Origin: Streptomyces liliifuscus
GTDB taxonomy: Bacteria; Actinomycetota; Actinomycetes; Streptomycetales; Streptomycetaceae
Reading direction: 5' to 3'
NCBI RefSeq assembly: GCF_016598615.1
Contig: NZ_CP066831.1
Span: 496,001 to 560,000, forward strand
Length of the DNA stretch: 64,000 nucleotides
This document shows, one piece after another, positions 8,525 through 16,552 of the stretch. The first letter of the stretch is position 1. Every line of letters begins with the position of its first letter. Made by a program: the position numbers and the translations under genes. The notes under the pieces are model-generated. The model was given only the letters and a program-made list of their open reading frames with translations, made no database searches and was not told the origin of the DNA.

Positions 8525-8539
8525 ACTGGACCGTACAGT
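8525..8539. promoter_or_regulatory. Predicted TetR operator, site 4
   Basis: ACTGGACCGTACAGT matches the consensus with one asymmetric base. It lies 115-129 bases upstream of the MFS gene, placing that transporter in the same regulon. Confidence 0.75.
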
Positions 8540-8653
8540 GCATCATCGGAGTGCCGCTCGGCGCTTGGCACCCTCGGCGAGCCACCGGCAGCACGAGGCC
8601 GCCCCGCCCGCTCAGTCGGCGGCCGCCACCTCCTTGTGCGAGGAAGGACGACG

Positions 8654-10042
8654 ATGTCCACGCCCCAGTCCCACCCGGAATTCACTCCGCCCGGTCAGCC
8701 GGGTGCCCCTGCCCCCGCCTCCCTGCGGGAGTCCTTGTCCGCATTGCGCGGCTATCCCACACCGGCCTGGAAAGCCGCGATCGCCTGTGTGCTCGCGATG
8801 GTCCTCAGTCCCCCGGCTCTCGTCACCGCCGTCACGTTCCTCATCGACCCGGTCGCCAAGGACTTCGGCTGGTCCCACTCGGAAACGCTGAGCATCTTCA
8901 ACATTCCCACCGTGGCGGCCCCCTTCGTGCTGCCCCTGGCCGGCCGTCTGGTCGACCGCTGGGGCGCCCGGGCGGTAGCCGTACCGGGCACCGCCCTCTA
9001 CGCGCTCTCGACGGCCTCGGTGTCGCTCGTGGGTGCGAACGGCGTCGTACTGATGATGGTCCTGCTGGTCAGCACGGCTCTGGGATACACCTCGATTCTC
9101 GGCGTGGTCTACAAGGTCGTCTCGGAGTGGTTCCCCCGGCACCGCGGACTGGGATACTCCCTGCTCATCGGCGCGACCTCCAGCCTTGCCGGTGCCGCCC
9201 TCTCTCCCCTGAGCCAGTTGTCCATCGACCATTTCGGCTGGAGGGCGACCTACCTGCTGATAGGCGTGTGCATCCTGCTGATCGTCTTTCCCGCCCAGTA
9301 CTTCCTGATGTACGAGCCCGTGTCGGCACCACTCACCGGTGCAACTGCCGTTCCGTCGAAGGGAAAGATCCGCCCGGCGCACAAGGAGCTGCCCGGCCTC
9401 CCGCTGGGCCGGGCACTCAGGACCCGGGCCTGGTGGTACATGGTGCTGGTGCTGACCGTGGCGGCGGGTGTGGCGATGAGTGTGCGTCTGAACGCCGTGT
9501 CACTCTTCGGCGAACAGGGCTATTCGGCCACCGAAGTGTCCCTGTCGGTGTCGGTGATGCTGGTGGCATCCATCGGCGGGCAGATCCTCGCGGGCGTGGT
9601 CCTCGACCGGTCGCGCACTCCTCGTGCCTTTGTGCCGTTCATGGTGTGCCTGGTGCTCGGCATGGTCATGGTCTTCGCCGCCACAGGAGACATGTGGGCC
9701 CTGTTCCTCACCATGGCCCTGCTCGGTGTCGTGACGGGCGCGGAGTCAACCACCGGACCGTACCTGGTGGGGTGCTACTTCGGTATGCGGGCCTTCGCCC
9801 AGATCCAGGGCATCACACTGGGCGTCGTCAGCCTTGTCGGCATCGGAGTCTTTCCGGTGCTGGCACAGGGAGCCGCGGAGAGCACCGGTGGATACACCGC
9901 GACGCTCATCGTGCTCACCGCCGGAAGTCTGATCGTCCTTGCCCTGTCGCTCCTCCTGCCGCGCTATCCGAACCCCGACGAGAGCCCGGACACCGACGAG
10001 CCGGAAGCCAGCCGCGCCGATGAGCGCATAGGCAACGTGTAA
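8654..10042 (+). CDS. MFS transporter, likely uptake of the cluster's substrate
   Basis: A 462-residue integral membrane protein with about 12 hydrophobic segments and a cytoplasmic N-terminal tail of about 40 residues. The loop PLAGRLVDRWGARAV after the second segment is the MFS motif A (GxLaDrxGrr type). Overall it resembles monocarboxylate/oxalate-type (OFA/MCT) permeases. The ATG at 8654 has GAGGAAGGA upstream; longer starts in the same frame would add a non-hydrophobic leader and overlap operator site 4. The operator and position between the regulator and catabolic genes suggest import of the aromatic substrate; export of a toxic intermediate is an alternative. It converges with the FMN reductase gene, with a strong hairpin between. 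Confidence 0.85.
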   Translation: MSTPQSHPEFTPPGQPGAPAPASLRESLSALRGYPTPAWKAAIACVLAMVLSPPALVTAVTFLIDPVAKDFGWSHSETLSIFNIPTVAAPFVLPLAGRLVDRWGARAVAVPGTALYALSTASVSLVGANGVVLMMVLLVSTALGYTSILGVVYKVVSEWFPRHRGLGYSLLIGATSSLAGAALSPLSQLSIDHFGWRATYLLIGVCILLIVFPAQYFLMYEPVSAPLTGATAVPSKGKIRPAHKELPGLPLGRALRTRAWWYMVLVLTVAAGVAMSVRLNAVSLFGEQGYSATEVSLSVSVMLVASIGGQILAGVVLDRSRTPRAFVPFMVCLVLGMVMVFAATGDMWALFLTMALLGVVTGAESTTGPYLVGCYFGMRAFAQIQGITLGVVSLVGIGVFPVLAQGAAESTGGYTATLIVLTAGSLIVLALSLLLPRYPNPDESPDTDEPEASRADERIGNV

Positions 10043-10061
10043 CAGCCGGCTGCACAAAGAT

Positions 10062-10096
10062 CCCGGGAGGGTACGCGCTGCGCGTACCCTCCCGGG
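10062..10096. terminator. Perfect bidirectional hairpin between convergent genes
   Basis: Left arm 10062-10077 and right arm 10081-10096 are a perfect 16-bp inverted repeat (CCCGGGAGGGTACGCG and its complement) with a three-base loop CTG. It lies between the ends of the MFS gene (10042) and the FMN reductase gene (10119) and can terminate both. Confidence 0.85.
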
Positions 10097-10118
10097 CGTT
10101 GTCGGGGCTCGGCCGGTA

Positions 10119-10739
10119 CTAGACCCGCGACACGGGGGCTCCCGGCACCGGCGGCGCGGCGGGAGCCGGCGGCAGCGGGTTCAGGCGCAGGGGCTGCAGA
10201 GCCTCGGTCCAGCGCAGCAGTTCGTCGAGCATCATCGTGGCTCCGGCCTCCAGCGGTCCGTCGGCCTGGAAACCACTCTCCCCCATGAGTTTGAAGACGA
10301 ACGGTATGGCCACAGCCTCGGGAATCGGCATCATCTTGAGAGTCGTCGCCACCTGCTTGAGCACCTGCACGGAGCGCATGCCGGCCGCTACGCCGCCGTA
10401 GCTGACGAATCCGACAGGCTTGTAGAGCCACTCCCGGTACAGGAAGGAAAGGGCGTTGAGCAGCGCCGCAGGAGGACCGGAGTTGTATTCGGGCGTGACG
10501 AAGACGAAGGCGTCGGCCTTGTCCACCGTGGCGCTCCACCTGAGTGTGTGTTCGTGGGTGTACTGGCCCGCACGCGGATGACCGGGTTCGTCGAGGAGCG
10601 GGAGGCCGAGCTCAGCGAGGTCGACCAGTTCGACGTCGAAGCCGCCGTGCTGCTTCGCGGCCTGGGCCGCCCACTGGCCGATGGGTAGTCCCAGCCGGCC
10701 GGGACGGGTGCTTCCGATGACAACGTGCAGTTTCGGCAT
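10119..10739 (-). CDS. NADPH-dependent FMN reductase family protein
   Basis: A 206-residue flavodoxin-fold protein. It opens with VVIGSTRPGRLGLPIGQW (phosphate-binding loop for FMN) and has the family motif VTPEYNSGPPAALLNAL followed by KPVGFVSYGG. Members reduce FMN, quinones or azo compounds with NADPH. It could be a second flavin supplier for the monooxygenases or a quinone reductase protecting against oxidised catechols. The Pro/Ala-rich C-terminal tail of about 20 residues is atypical. It lies 63 bases downstream of the double-SnoaL gene on the same strand, so the two probably share the operator at 11700-11714. Confidence 0.85.
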   Translation of the reverse strand: MPKLHVVIGSTRPGRLGLPIGQWAAQAAKQHGGFDVELVDLAELGLPLLDEPGHPRAGQYTHEHTLRWSATVDKADAFVFVTPEYNSGPPAALLNALSFLYREWLYKPVGFVSYGGVAAGMRSVQVLKQVATTLKMMPIPEAVAIPFVFKLMGESGFQADGPLEAGATMMLDELLRWTEALQPLRLNPLPPAPAAPPVPGAPVSRV

Positions 10740-10802
10740 GGGTGCGCCTTTCTGAGTATGCGTGTGTTCGAGTACGAGCAGACCGAGGAAGCCGACCGCC
10801 GA

Positions 10803-11687
10803 TCAGGTCTGGGCGGCGGGCGGAGGGCCGGGGGGCTTGGGCGGGGCGGACTTGGTGATGCCGCTCAGGTGCTCCGCGAGCCGTTGCCCACGTAGGCGGT
10901 AGGCGTCGTACATGTAGTACGGGTAGAGCGCGCCGCTTTCGTCGGGTTCGGCCTGGGGAAGCAGTGCGGCGACAACGACGATGTCGCCCTCGGCGACGAT
11001 CAGCGCCGGCGGGATGAGGGGCTCGGCGGGCGGCGGAACAGGACCGTCCGGGAATCGGCTGCGCACGAACTCCTCCAGCCCCTCCCTGCCGGGCGGGTAG
11101 TGGGAGACGTGCTGGAGGTAGTCCTCGGTGACGAAGTCCATGACCGCGTCCGGGTTCTGCGCGTCGAAGACGCAGCGGTAGAAGTCCACCACCAGGCGCT
11201 TGTTCGCCTCGATGTCGATCGAAGGGGATGACGACACGGTGGTAGCTCGCGTCGGCGTGTCCGGTGCGGGGAGCCGCGGTGGGGCGATCTTGTTGATGGA
11301 CGGCCACCGTTCGGCGATCCGTCCGTCGCGGATCCGGTAGGTGGTGAACGCGTAGTAGTCGAAAGTGGAGCCTGGGGAGTCCGGGTCGGGTTGCGGCATG
11401 TAGTGGCAGGCACAGACCAGGTCGTTCTCCGCTATGACAAACACCGGGTCCCGCGGCCCGGAGACATCGGCCGTGCCCTGGTCCGCTGCCGGTCCACGGT
11501 CGAACTCGCGGCGCAGGAGATCGGCGAACGCCTGCGCGCCGTCCGGGACGTCGGCACCGTGCTGGACCAGGTCCGGGGCGACGTAGTCGGCGACCGCGTC
11601 GGCGTTTCTCGCGCCGAAGACATCGGCGAGGAACCGGTCGACCAGAAGTTTGTTGATACGTGGCTGTTGCTCGAGTGATGTAGCCAT
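10803..11687 (-). CDS. Tandem double SnoaL/NTF2-like protein
   Basis: A 294-residue protein made of two NTF2-like domains: about residues 10-135 (VADYVAPDLVQHGADVPDG, then TFDYYAFTTYRIRDGRIAER) and about 155-285 (VMDFVTEDYLQHVSHYPPG, then YPYYMYDAYRLRGQRLAEH). A Pro/Thr-rich linker joins them and a Pro-rich tail ends the protein. Each half is similar to the single-domain protein at 2277-2792, so an internal duplication or gene fusion is likely. SnoaL-type domains perform aldol-like chemistry, hydration or ligand binding; the actual role is unknown. The ATG at 11687 is only 13 bases from the operator at 11700-11714, so repressor binding would block this promoter directly. Confidence 0.82.
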   Translation of the reverse strand: MATSLEQQPRINKLLVDRFLADVFGARNADAVADYVAPDLVQHGADVPDGAQAFADLLRREFDRGPAADQGTADVSGPRDPVFVIAENDLVCACHYMPQPDPDSPGSTFDYYAFTTYRIRDGRIAERWPSINKIAPPRLPAPDTPTRATTVSSSPSIDIEANKRLVVDFYRCVFDAQNPDAVMDFVTEDYLQHVSHYPPGREGLEEFVRSRFPDGPVPPPAEPLIPPALIVAEGDIVVVAALLPQAEPDESGALYPYYMYDAYRLRGQRLAEHLSGITKSAPPKPPGPPPAAQT

Positions 11688-11699
11688 GCGACTAACTAA

Positions 11700-11714
11700 A
11701 CTGTACCGTACAGT
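11700..11714. promoter_or_regulatory. Predicted TetR operator, site 5 (perfect palindrome)
   Basis: ACTGTACCGTACAGT is a perfect palindrome about a central C and the best of the five copies. It lies in the divergent region between the double-SnoaL gene (13-27 bases upstream) and the aldehyde dehydrogenase gene (130-144 bases upstream). Confidence 0.82.
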
Positions 11715-11843
11715 TCAAGTCAACCGGACCCTCGGCACCTCCCCCCAACCAAAAGGGAGTGTCCCAGATGGCGTCCTGAATGCTGGATCACTAATTGCGA
11801 AGCACAGGACAGCGACGGCTTGTCCTGCAGAGAAGGAGACGTC

Positions 11844-13307
11844 ATGACTCTTCTGGATGCCAGCGACTGGCAGGAGCGCATCTTCTCGGGAGAATGGATC
11901 AAGGCGGCCGGTGAGTCCTACGACTCCGTCGAGCCGGCCACCGGCAAGACGTTGGGCCGAGTCGGCTCCGCCACCCCCGCCGACCTGGAGCGGGCCGTGG
12001 AGCATGCGGCGCGGGCTCAGCGCGACTGGGCGGCGCGGCCCTACGTCGAGCGGGCCCAGGTGCTGCGGCGGGCGGCGCGCCTGTTCGAGGAGCACCAGTC
12101 CGAGATCGCGGAATGGATCGTGCGAGAGGCCGGTACGCTGCGGCCGTTCGCGGACTTCCAGACCTCGAACGGGGCGGCCGAGGAGTGCTACGAGGCCGCG
12201 GCGCTGGCGGCGGCTCCGTACGGAGAAGTGCTGAGGTCCGTCGAGGACCGGCTGTCGTTCGCGCGGCGGCGCCCGGTCGGCGTTGTCGGGGTGATCTCCC
12301 CGTTCAACGCGCCGATGGTGCTGGCCATGCGCGCCGTCGCCCCCGCGCTGGCGCTGGGCAACGCTGTCGTGCTCAAGCCCGACCCGCGCACCGCCGTCTG
12401 CGGCGGCGTCACCATCGCCCGCGTCTTCGAGGAGGCGGGCCTGCCCGCGGGCGTGCTGCACATGCTGCCCGGCAGCGCCGACGTCGGCGCCGCGCTGGTG
12501 GACGACCCGCGCGTGCCCGTCATCGCGTTCACCGGCTCGACCCGGGCCGGAAAGGCGATCGCCACCGCCGCGGCGCAGCGGTTGAAGCGCGTCCACCTGG
12601 AACTCGGCGGCAACTCGGCGCTGATCGTCCTCGACGACGCGGACCTGGAGAAGGCCGTCTCCGCCGGAGCGTTCGGCTCGTTCCACCATGCCGGACAGGT
12701 GTGCATGGCCTCCAGCCGCCACCTGGTGCACGCCTCGGTCGCCGATGCGTACGCCGAGCTGCTGGCCCAGCACGCGAACGCCGCCCCGGTCGGGGACCCG
12801 GCCGGCGGGAAGGTCGCTCTGGGCCCGATGATCGACGAACGGCAGCTGCAGGCGGCCCACTCCATCGTCACCGACAGCGTGGCGACCGGGGCGCGTCTGG
12901 CGGCCGGCGGAACCTACGAGGGCCTGTTCTACCGGCCGACGGTGCTGGCCGACGTGCCGCTCGACGCCCGTGCCTACGCGGAGGAGATCTTCGGTCCGGT
13001 CGCCCCGGTCGTGCCCTTCCAGGACCTCGACGAGGCCGTCCGGCTGGCCACCGACACCGAGTACGGACTGTCGCTGGGCATCCTGACCCGGGATGTGGCC
13101 AAGGGCCTGGCGCTGGCCGACCGTATCCCCACCGGGCTGGTGCACATCAACGACCAGACCGTGAACGACGAGGCGACCGTCCCGTTCGGCGGCGTCGGCG
13201 AGTCCGGCAACGGCTCCCGTCACGGAGGGAGCGTCGCCAACCTCGAGGCCTTCACCGAACAGCAGTGGGTCACCGTCCGCGGCGAGATCCCCGACTACCC
13301 CTTCTGA
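11844..13307 (+). CDS. Aldehyde dehydrogenase (benzaldehyde/vanillin type)
   Basis: A 487-residue NAD(P)+-dependent aldehyde dehydrogenase. Visible features are GVISPFNAPMVLAMR (cofactor region), FTGSTRAGKAI (Rossmann segment), the general-base glutamate in LELGGN (E253) and the catalytic cysteine in GQVCMASSR (C287), with normal spacing. The closing NDEATVPFGGVGESGNG is the usual C-terminal motif. It resembles benzaldehyde and vanillin dehydrogenases. The ATG at 11844 has AGAAGGAG upstream. It begins a plus-strand set with the cleavage dioxygenase (49 bases on) and extradiol enzyme (39 bases further), so it probably oxidises the aldehyde released by the cleavage dioxygenase. Confidence 0.92.
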   Translation: MTLLDASDWQERIFSGEWIKAAGESYDSVEPATGKTLGRVGSATPADLERAVEHAARAQRDWAARPYVERAQVLRRAARLFEEHQSEIAEWIVREAGTLRPFADFQTSNGAAEECYEAAALAAAPYGEVLRSVEDRLSFARRRPVGVVGVISPFNAPMVLAMRAVAPALALGNAVVLKPDPRTAVCGGVTIARVFEEAGLPAGVLHMLPGSADVGAALVDDPRVPVIAFTGSTRAGKAIATAAAQRLKRVHLELGGNSALIVLDDADLEKAVSAGAFGSFHHAGQVCMASSRHLVHASVADAYAELLAQHANAAPVGDPAGGKVALGPMIDERQLQAAHSIVTDSVATGARLAAGGTYEGLFYRPTVLADVPLDARAYAEEIFGPVAPVVPFQDLDEAVRLATDTEYGLSLGILTRDVAKGLALADRIPTGLVHINDQTVNDEATVPFGGVGESGNGSRHGGSVANLEAFTEQQWVTVRGEIPDYPF

Positions 13308-13356
13308 CGCCGCTCTGGTCTCTCTCCCCCGCTTCACCCGCACTTGGAGCATGCAG

Positions 13357-14910
13357 ATGACACTTCCTTCGCGGCAGGGCCCGTCCCTGCCCGATCCCCT
13401 GACGATCGCGCCGCGTACCACCGCGCATCCGCCCACCCCGCGGCTCGCTCAGGACGCCGCCGGCTGGGCACCCGGCAACAAGTTCCTGGAAGGCCCGTTC
13501 ACTCCCTGGACGGAGGAGAGCGGCGCGTACGACCTGGAGGTCGACGGGCAGATCCCGGGCGACCTCGCCGGGGCGCTGTTCCGTATCTCCTCCAACCCCC
13601 GCTTCCAGCCGCGCGATCCCGACCGCTACCACTGGTGGGAGGGCGACGGCATGGTCTGCGGCATCTACCTGCGCGACGGACGCGCCGCCTACCGCACCCG
13701 CTGGGTGATGACCGACTCCATGAGGTTCGAGGTCGAGCAGGGCGAGGCGGTCTACAGCGGCTTCGCCAACGGCGGTACGCCCTCTCCCCTCCCCGCGGCG
13801 GCCCCGCCGGCAAAGAACGTCGCCAACACCAACGTGGGCCTCTTCGACGATCACCTGCTGGTCTATTTCGAGGGCGGACTGCCGTACTCGATGCACCCCG
13901 AAACGCTGGAGACGTACGGAAGTTACGACTTCCACGGCGGCATCGACGTCCTGTGCACCGCCCATTTCAAGACCGACCCCGACAGCGGCGACATGCTCTT
14001 CTTCGCCGCCACGGGGCCGACCATCACCTGGTACCGGGCGGACGTGAAGACCGGGTATGTCGTCGACAGCCACAGCTTCGACATCAAGGTGCCGGTGCTG
14101 ATGCACGACTTCGCCGTCACCGACAACTACGCGATCTTCTTCGTCACCCCGGCCCAGTTCCGCCTCGACCACATCATGCGGGGCGAGCCGGGCGTGGTCT
14201 GGGACGAGGCGTCGCTGCCGCACGGTGTGCAGATCGTGCTCATGGACCGGCGGACGCACGCCGTCAGTTGGCACGAGGTGGGCGGCCACTGGGCCAACAC
14301 CCACTTCTACAACGCCTACGAGGACGACGGCCAAGTCGTCATCGACGGACACCGCATCACCCGTCTGGGCACACCGGCCGACCGGCTCGACACTCCTGTG
14401 ACGTCCCACTCCTGGTTCCCGCCGTCGGTGCCCCACCGCTGGCGTGTGAACCTGGCGACCGGGCGGGCGACGGAGGAGTTGGTCGGCGGCGTCGCCGGAG
14501 AGTTCCCGAGGATCAATGACGCCTTCACCGGCCGACGTCACCGCTACGGCTATTTCGTCACCACCCGCTATCTGGCCGACGACACCATGAGCGACGGTCT
14601 CGCCAAGCACGACGCATTGCGCGACTCGACCACCGTCGTCGAGGGACCGGACCACCTCACCAACCCCGGCGAGCCGGTCTTCGTCGGCCGGGAGAACGCC
14701 GTCGCCGAGGACGACGGCTACCTGCTCACCCTGTGGTGGAACCGCGCGACCGGCCTGAGTGAACTCCTCATCCACGACGCCGCCGACCTGCGACGCACCC
14801 CCCTGGCCCGGGTGAAACTGCCCAGCCGTGTGCCCTTCGGCTTCCACGGCAACTGGGCCGACCACACCACGCTCGATCACGCTGTGGCCGCCCACAGCGA
14901 CGCGAACTGA
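13357..14910 (+). CDS. Carotenoid/stilbene-cleavage-type dioxygenase
   Basis: A protein of about 517 residues of the carotenoid cleavage oxygenase family (RPE65, lignostilbene dioxygenase, isoeugenol monooxygenase), a seven-bladed propeller with one non-haem Fe(II). Four candidate iron-binding histidines are in the expected contexts, numbered from an ATG at 13351: H205 (TAHFKT), H252 (LMHDFAVTD), H318 (NTHFYNAYED) and H499 (GFHGNW). The ATG at 13357 is preferred because GGAG lies eight bases before it. Such enzymes cut a conjugated C=C bond to give aldehydes, and an aldehyde dehydrogenase gene lies just upstream. There are no carotenoid synthesis genes nearby, which favours a phenylpropenoid or stilbenoid substrate. 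Substrate choice is inference. Confidence 0.88.
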   Translation: MTLPSRQGPSLPDPLTIAPRTTAHPPTPRLAQDAAGWAPGNKFLEGPFTPWTEESGAYDLEVDGQIPGDLAGALFRISSNPRFQPRDPDRYHWWEGDGMVCGIYLRDGRAAYRTRWVMTDSMRFEVEQGEAVYSGFANGGTPSPLPAAAPPAKNVANTNVGLFDDHLLVYFEGGLPYSMHPETLETYGSYDFHGGIDVLCTAHFKTDPDSGDMLFFAATGPTITWYRADVKTGYVVDSHSFDIKVPVLMHDFAVTDNYAIFFVTPAQFRLDHIMRGEPGVVWDEASLPHGVQIVLMDRRTHAVSWHEVGGHWANTHFYNAYEDDGQVVIDGHRITRLGTPADRLDTPVTSHSWFPPSVPHRWRVNLATGRATEELVGGVAGEFPRINDAFTGRRHRYGYFVTTRYLADDTMSDGLAKHDALRDSTTVVEGPDHLTNPGEPVFVGRENAVAEDDGYLLTLWWNRATGLSELLIHDAADLRRTPLARVKLPSRVPFGFHGNWADHTTLDHAVAAHSDAN

Positions 14911-14949
14911 CCCGTCTCTTGCATCACATGCTTCTGAAAGGAGAGGTCC

Positions 14950-15444
14950 ATGGCTATCACCGGCCTGGGACACACCGGCTTCTGGGTGGACGACCTGGAG
15001 ACGATGCGTGACTTCTACACCCGGGTCATGGGGTTGACCGTGACCGACGAGGACGATGAGCGGGGCATCGTGTTCTTCTCCTCGCGCCCCGAGGAGGAGC
15101 ACCACGAATTCGTGCTCCAGCGCGGCCGCACCGCTCCTCCCGGTGCCAAGCTCACCCACCAGGTGTCGTGGAGGGTCGACTCGCTGGAGACGATCATCGA
15201 GTTCCACCACCGGTTCCGCGCCGAAGGCATCAAGGTCCAGCAGGAAGTCACCCACGGCAACGCGATCGGGATCTACTTCTTCGATCCCGAGGGCAACCGC
15301 AACGAGGTCTATCTCCGGGTGGAGCGGGACGTACGCCAGCCCTTCCGTAAGTCACTCAACCTCGACCTGTCCCCGGAGGAGATCTTCGCCGAGGCCGAAC
15401 GGCTGCTCACCGAGGGCGGCCCGGCCTACCAGCCGGTCCAGTGA
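14950..15444 (+). CDS. One-domain extradiol dioxygenase / VOC-family protein
   Basis: A 164-residue vicinal-oxygen-chelate protein with two beta-alpha-beta-beta-beta modules. The expected metal ligands are visible: a His in GLGHTGFWV near the N-terminus, a His in LTHQVSW, and a Glu in GNRNEVYLR. The conserved FFDPEGNRNE motif is typical of catechol 2,3-dioxygenase-like enzymes. The likely role is cleavage of a catecholic ring next to the hydroxyls, downstream of the hydroxylases. ATG at 14950 with GAAAGGAGAGG upstream. It ends the plus-strand set that starts with the aldehyde dehydrogenase, and a hairpin follows 15 bases after the stop. An isomerase or lyase of the same fold cannot be excluded. 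Confidence 0.85.
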   Translation: MAITGLGHTGFWVDDLETMRDFYTRVMGLTVTDEDDERGIVFFSSRPEEEHHEFVLQRGRTAPPGAKLTHQVSWRVDSLETIIEFHHRFRAEGIKVQQEVTHGNAIGIYFFDPEGNRNEVYLRVERDVRQPFRKSLNLDLSPEEIFAEAERLLTEGGPAYQPVQ

Positions 15445-15458
15445 CGGTGTCCCCACCA

Positions 15459-15490
15459 CGGCCGCGCTCCGGAATCCCGGAGCGCGGCCG
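15459..15490 (+). terminator. Hairpin after extradiol dioxygenase gene
   Basis: Perfect 14-bp arms (CGGCCGCGCTCCGG at 15459-15472 and its complement at 15477-15490) with loop AATC. It probably ends or attenuates the transcript from the aldehyde dehydrogenase set before the hydrolase gene. Confidence 0.75.
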
Positions 15491-15655
15491 CAGGACTTCG
15501 GCGCCGGCGGCCGTGGCCCTCGATGCCGGACGCACAGCCCTCCATACAGCACGCTTCGTACTCCGATCCCTCCCCCACCTCAATGGCCCACCCGCGACTT
15601 CGGCCGAGGTGCCGACCCTGGCCGCCGTTTCGACCCCGCCTTCCGGAGAACCGTC

Positions 15656-16510
15656 ATGAGACTGAGCACCGTCCGTCTGCCCGCCCCCGATTCCGACGGG
15701 CTGATCACTGCTGCCGCCCGCCACGAGGCCGATGAACTGGTCCTCCTGCCGTACCCGGACGTCGGAGTGCTGCTGGCCGGCGGGGAGGACTGGCAGCATC
15801 GCGCCGCAGCGGCCGACGGCGAGCGGCTGCCTCTGGAGGGGGCGTCCCTCGCCCCCGTCGTCCCGCACCCCAACAAAATCGTGTGCCTCGGCCTGAACTA
15901 CGCCACACACATCAAGGAGATGGGACGGCCGACCCCGACCCACCCGACGCTCTTCGCGAAGTACGACGGGTCCTTGGTCGGGGCCCACGACGACGTCCAT
16001 ATGCCGTCCGTCAGCGACGACCTCGACTGGGAGGCCGAGCTCGGTGTCGTGATCGGACGGCGAGCCAGGCACGTCACCCGGGACGAGGCGCTCGCCTACG
16101 TGGGCGGCTACACCGTCGTCAACGACGTGACCGTACGGGACTGGCAGCATCGCACCCGGGAGTTCCTCTCCGGGAAGACGTTCGAGGCGACCACGCCGGT
16201 CGGGCCGTCTCTCGTCACCCCGGACGAACTCCCCCCTGGCGGCTCGGGATTGGTTGTCGGCTGCAGTGTCGACGGCCACACCATGCAGAAGTCCAATACG
16301 TCCGACCTGCTCTTCGACGTCGCCGCGATCATCGCCTACATCAGCACCATCATTACGCTCCTGCCGGGTGATCTGATCGCCACCGGCACACCGGGCGGAG
16401 TGGGGGCAGGACGCGACCCCAAGGTCTTCCTGCGTCCCGGGCAGCAACTGGTCACGTTCATCGAGGGAGTCGGCGAGCTGTGCAACACGGTCGTCAAGGA
16501 CCGGTTGTGA
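15656..16510 (+). CDS. Fumarylacetoacetate hydrolase family protein
   Basis: A 284-residue FAH-family enzyme. A short N-terminal domain precedes the catalytic beta-roll. Family motifs include CLGLNYATHIKEMG, LFAKYDGSLVG, the metal-binding DLDWEAELGVVIG (E-x-E type ligands), and near the end LLPGDLIATGTPGGVGAGRDP. Such enzymes hydrolyse or decarboxylate ring-fission products (for example HpcE or 2-oxo-hepta-3-ene-dioate hydratase types) or acylpyruvates. It fits as the step after extradiol cleavage. ATG at 15656 with GGAGAA upstream. It lies 211 bases past the extradiol gene with a hairpin between, so it may have its own promoter and be co-transcribed with the IclR gene 42 bases downstream. 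Confidence 0.88.
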   Translation: MRLSTVRLPAPDSDGLITAAARHEADELVLLPYPDVGVLLAGGEDWQHRAAAADGERLPLEGASLAPVVPHPNKIVCLGLNYATHIKEMGRPTPTHPTLFAKYDGSLVGAHDDVHMPSVSDDLDWEAELGVVIGRRARHVTRDEALAYVGGYTVVNDVTVRDWQHRTREFLSGKTFEATTPVGPSLVTPDELPPGGSGLVVGCSVDGHTMQKSNTSDLLFDVAAIIAYISTIITLLPGDLIATGTPGGVGAGRDPKVFLRPGQQLVTFIEGVGELCNTVVKDRL

Positions 16511-16552
16511 CCTGCGGTCGCCGGGAGGCAACTGCGCTGTAGGGTGTCTCCC

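Noticed and set aside
16130..16145. ACCGTACGGGACTGG, partly like the TetR operator
   Set aside because: It lies within the FAH-family coding region and only half of the palindrome matches.
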